From positions 59,520 through 123,519 of the forward strand of contig NZ_FQZK01000017.1 of NCBI RefSeq assembly GCF_900141985.1: a DNA stretch of 64,000 nt, given 5' to 3'. Positions within the stretch are counted from its first letter, which is position 1. The number at the start of each line of letters is the position of its first letter. The translations under genes and the position numbers were made by a program. The notes below the pieces were generated by a model, which was given only the letters and a program-made list of their open reading frames with translations, was not told the DNA's origin and searched no databases. Origin of the DNA: Nocardiopsis flavescens. GTDB taxonomy: Bacteria > Actinomycetota > Actinomycetes > Streptosporangiales > Streptosporangiaceae. Positions 63,844-64,000 of this stretch are shown piece by piece.

Positions 63844-64000
63844 CGGCTCGACTCGGCTCGGCTCGGCCTGGCTCGACTCGGCTCGGCTCGGCCTGGCTCG
63901 ACTCGGCTCGACTCGGCTCGGCTCGACTCGGCTCGACTCGGCTCGACTCGGCTCGACTCGGCTCGGCTCGACTCGGCTCGGCTCGACTCGGCTCGGCTCG
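63844..64000. repeat. Pentanucleotide tandem array (CGGCT/CGACT)
   Basis: About 31 consecutive pentamers run to the window edge. Nearly all are CGGCT or CGACT, with a few CGGCC/TGGCT variants early on. CGACT units are separated by one or two CGGCT units, giving 10- and 15-bp higher-order periods. The array probably continues beyond the window. Confidence 0.9.

Noticed and set aside
63844..64000. Coding repeat region or CRISPR
   Set aside because: Pure pentamers have no spacers, and translation gives only short repetitive Gly/Ser/Arg/Leu/Thr peptides without a start or neighbouring domain.

Overview
This is very GC-rich actinomycete DNA. Codon use, the F420 enzymes, the type I glutamine synthetase near glnE, the XRE/DUF397 pair and four LAL-type LuxR regulators suggest a filamentous actinomycete. 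A Nocardiopsis- or Streptomyces-like genus is an inference; no rRNA or other marker gene is present. There are no tRNA genes and no CRISPR array.

Region 1 (1 to about 16.0 kb) is an actinomycete integrative and conjugative element (AICE) or its close relative, cut by the left window edge. Minus-strand genes run from about 11.9 kb down to 1: small proteins, many sharing ATGA/GTGA start-stop overlaps; membrane proteins; an FtsK/TraB-type translocase; an Ea22-like protein; a C5 cytosine methyltransferase; a Prim-Pol primase-polymerase; a P-loop replication ATPase; an excisionase; and a tyrosine integrase. A divergent plus-strand pair (GntR regulator and GNAT acetyltransferase) has two palindromic operators and its own terminator. 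AT-richer cargo follows: a HEPN-like protein and a small partner. The element carries three notable non-coding systems: long hairpins in nearly every non-overlapping gene gap, two of which share a 16-nt loop with covarying stems; a CTAG-rich cluster directly 3' of the translocase; and arrays of the 9-mer GCGGAGGCT at the replication-gene end and at the right end of the element.

Region 2 (16.1-36 kb) is core chromosome: glnE, a convergent two-component system, a VanY-like lipoprotein, a secreted alpha-amylase with a starch-binding domain, membrane and secreted proteins, two tandem LAL regulators that look like duplicated units, glutamine-dependent nadE and a GlnA2-like glutamine synthetase.

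Region 3 (36-47 kb) has a second tandem pair of LAL regulators on the minus strand, flavohemoglobin hmp with a palindrome and an NsrR-like Rrf2 regulator, a DHA2 exporter and panB.

Region 4 (47-64 kb) holds a rhodanese, an F420-dependent oxidoreductase facing an NADPH:F420 reductase, map, an XRE/DUF397 pair, a HEAT-like protein, a D-aminopeptidase/M20/LD-carboxypeptidase group, an XRE regulator, a sulfotransferase, an acyl-CoA oxidase-like enzyme, a PadR regulator and an ABC-2 permease without an adjacent ATPase. The window ends in a pentanucleotide tandem array. Several promoters place a -10-like hexamer 7-8 nt before the start codon, suggesting leaderless mRNAs.
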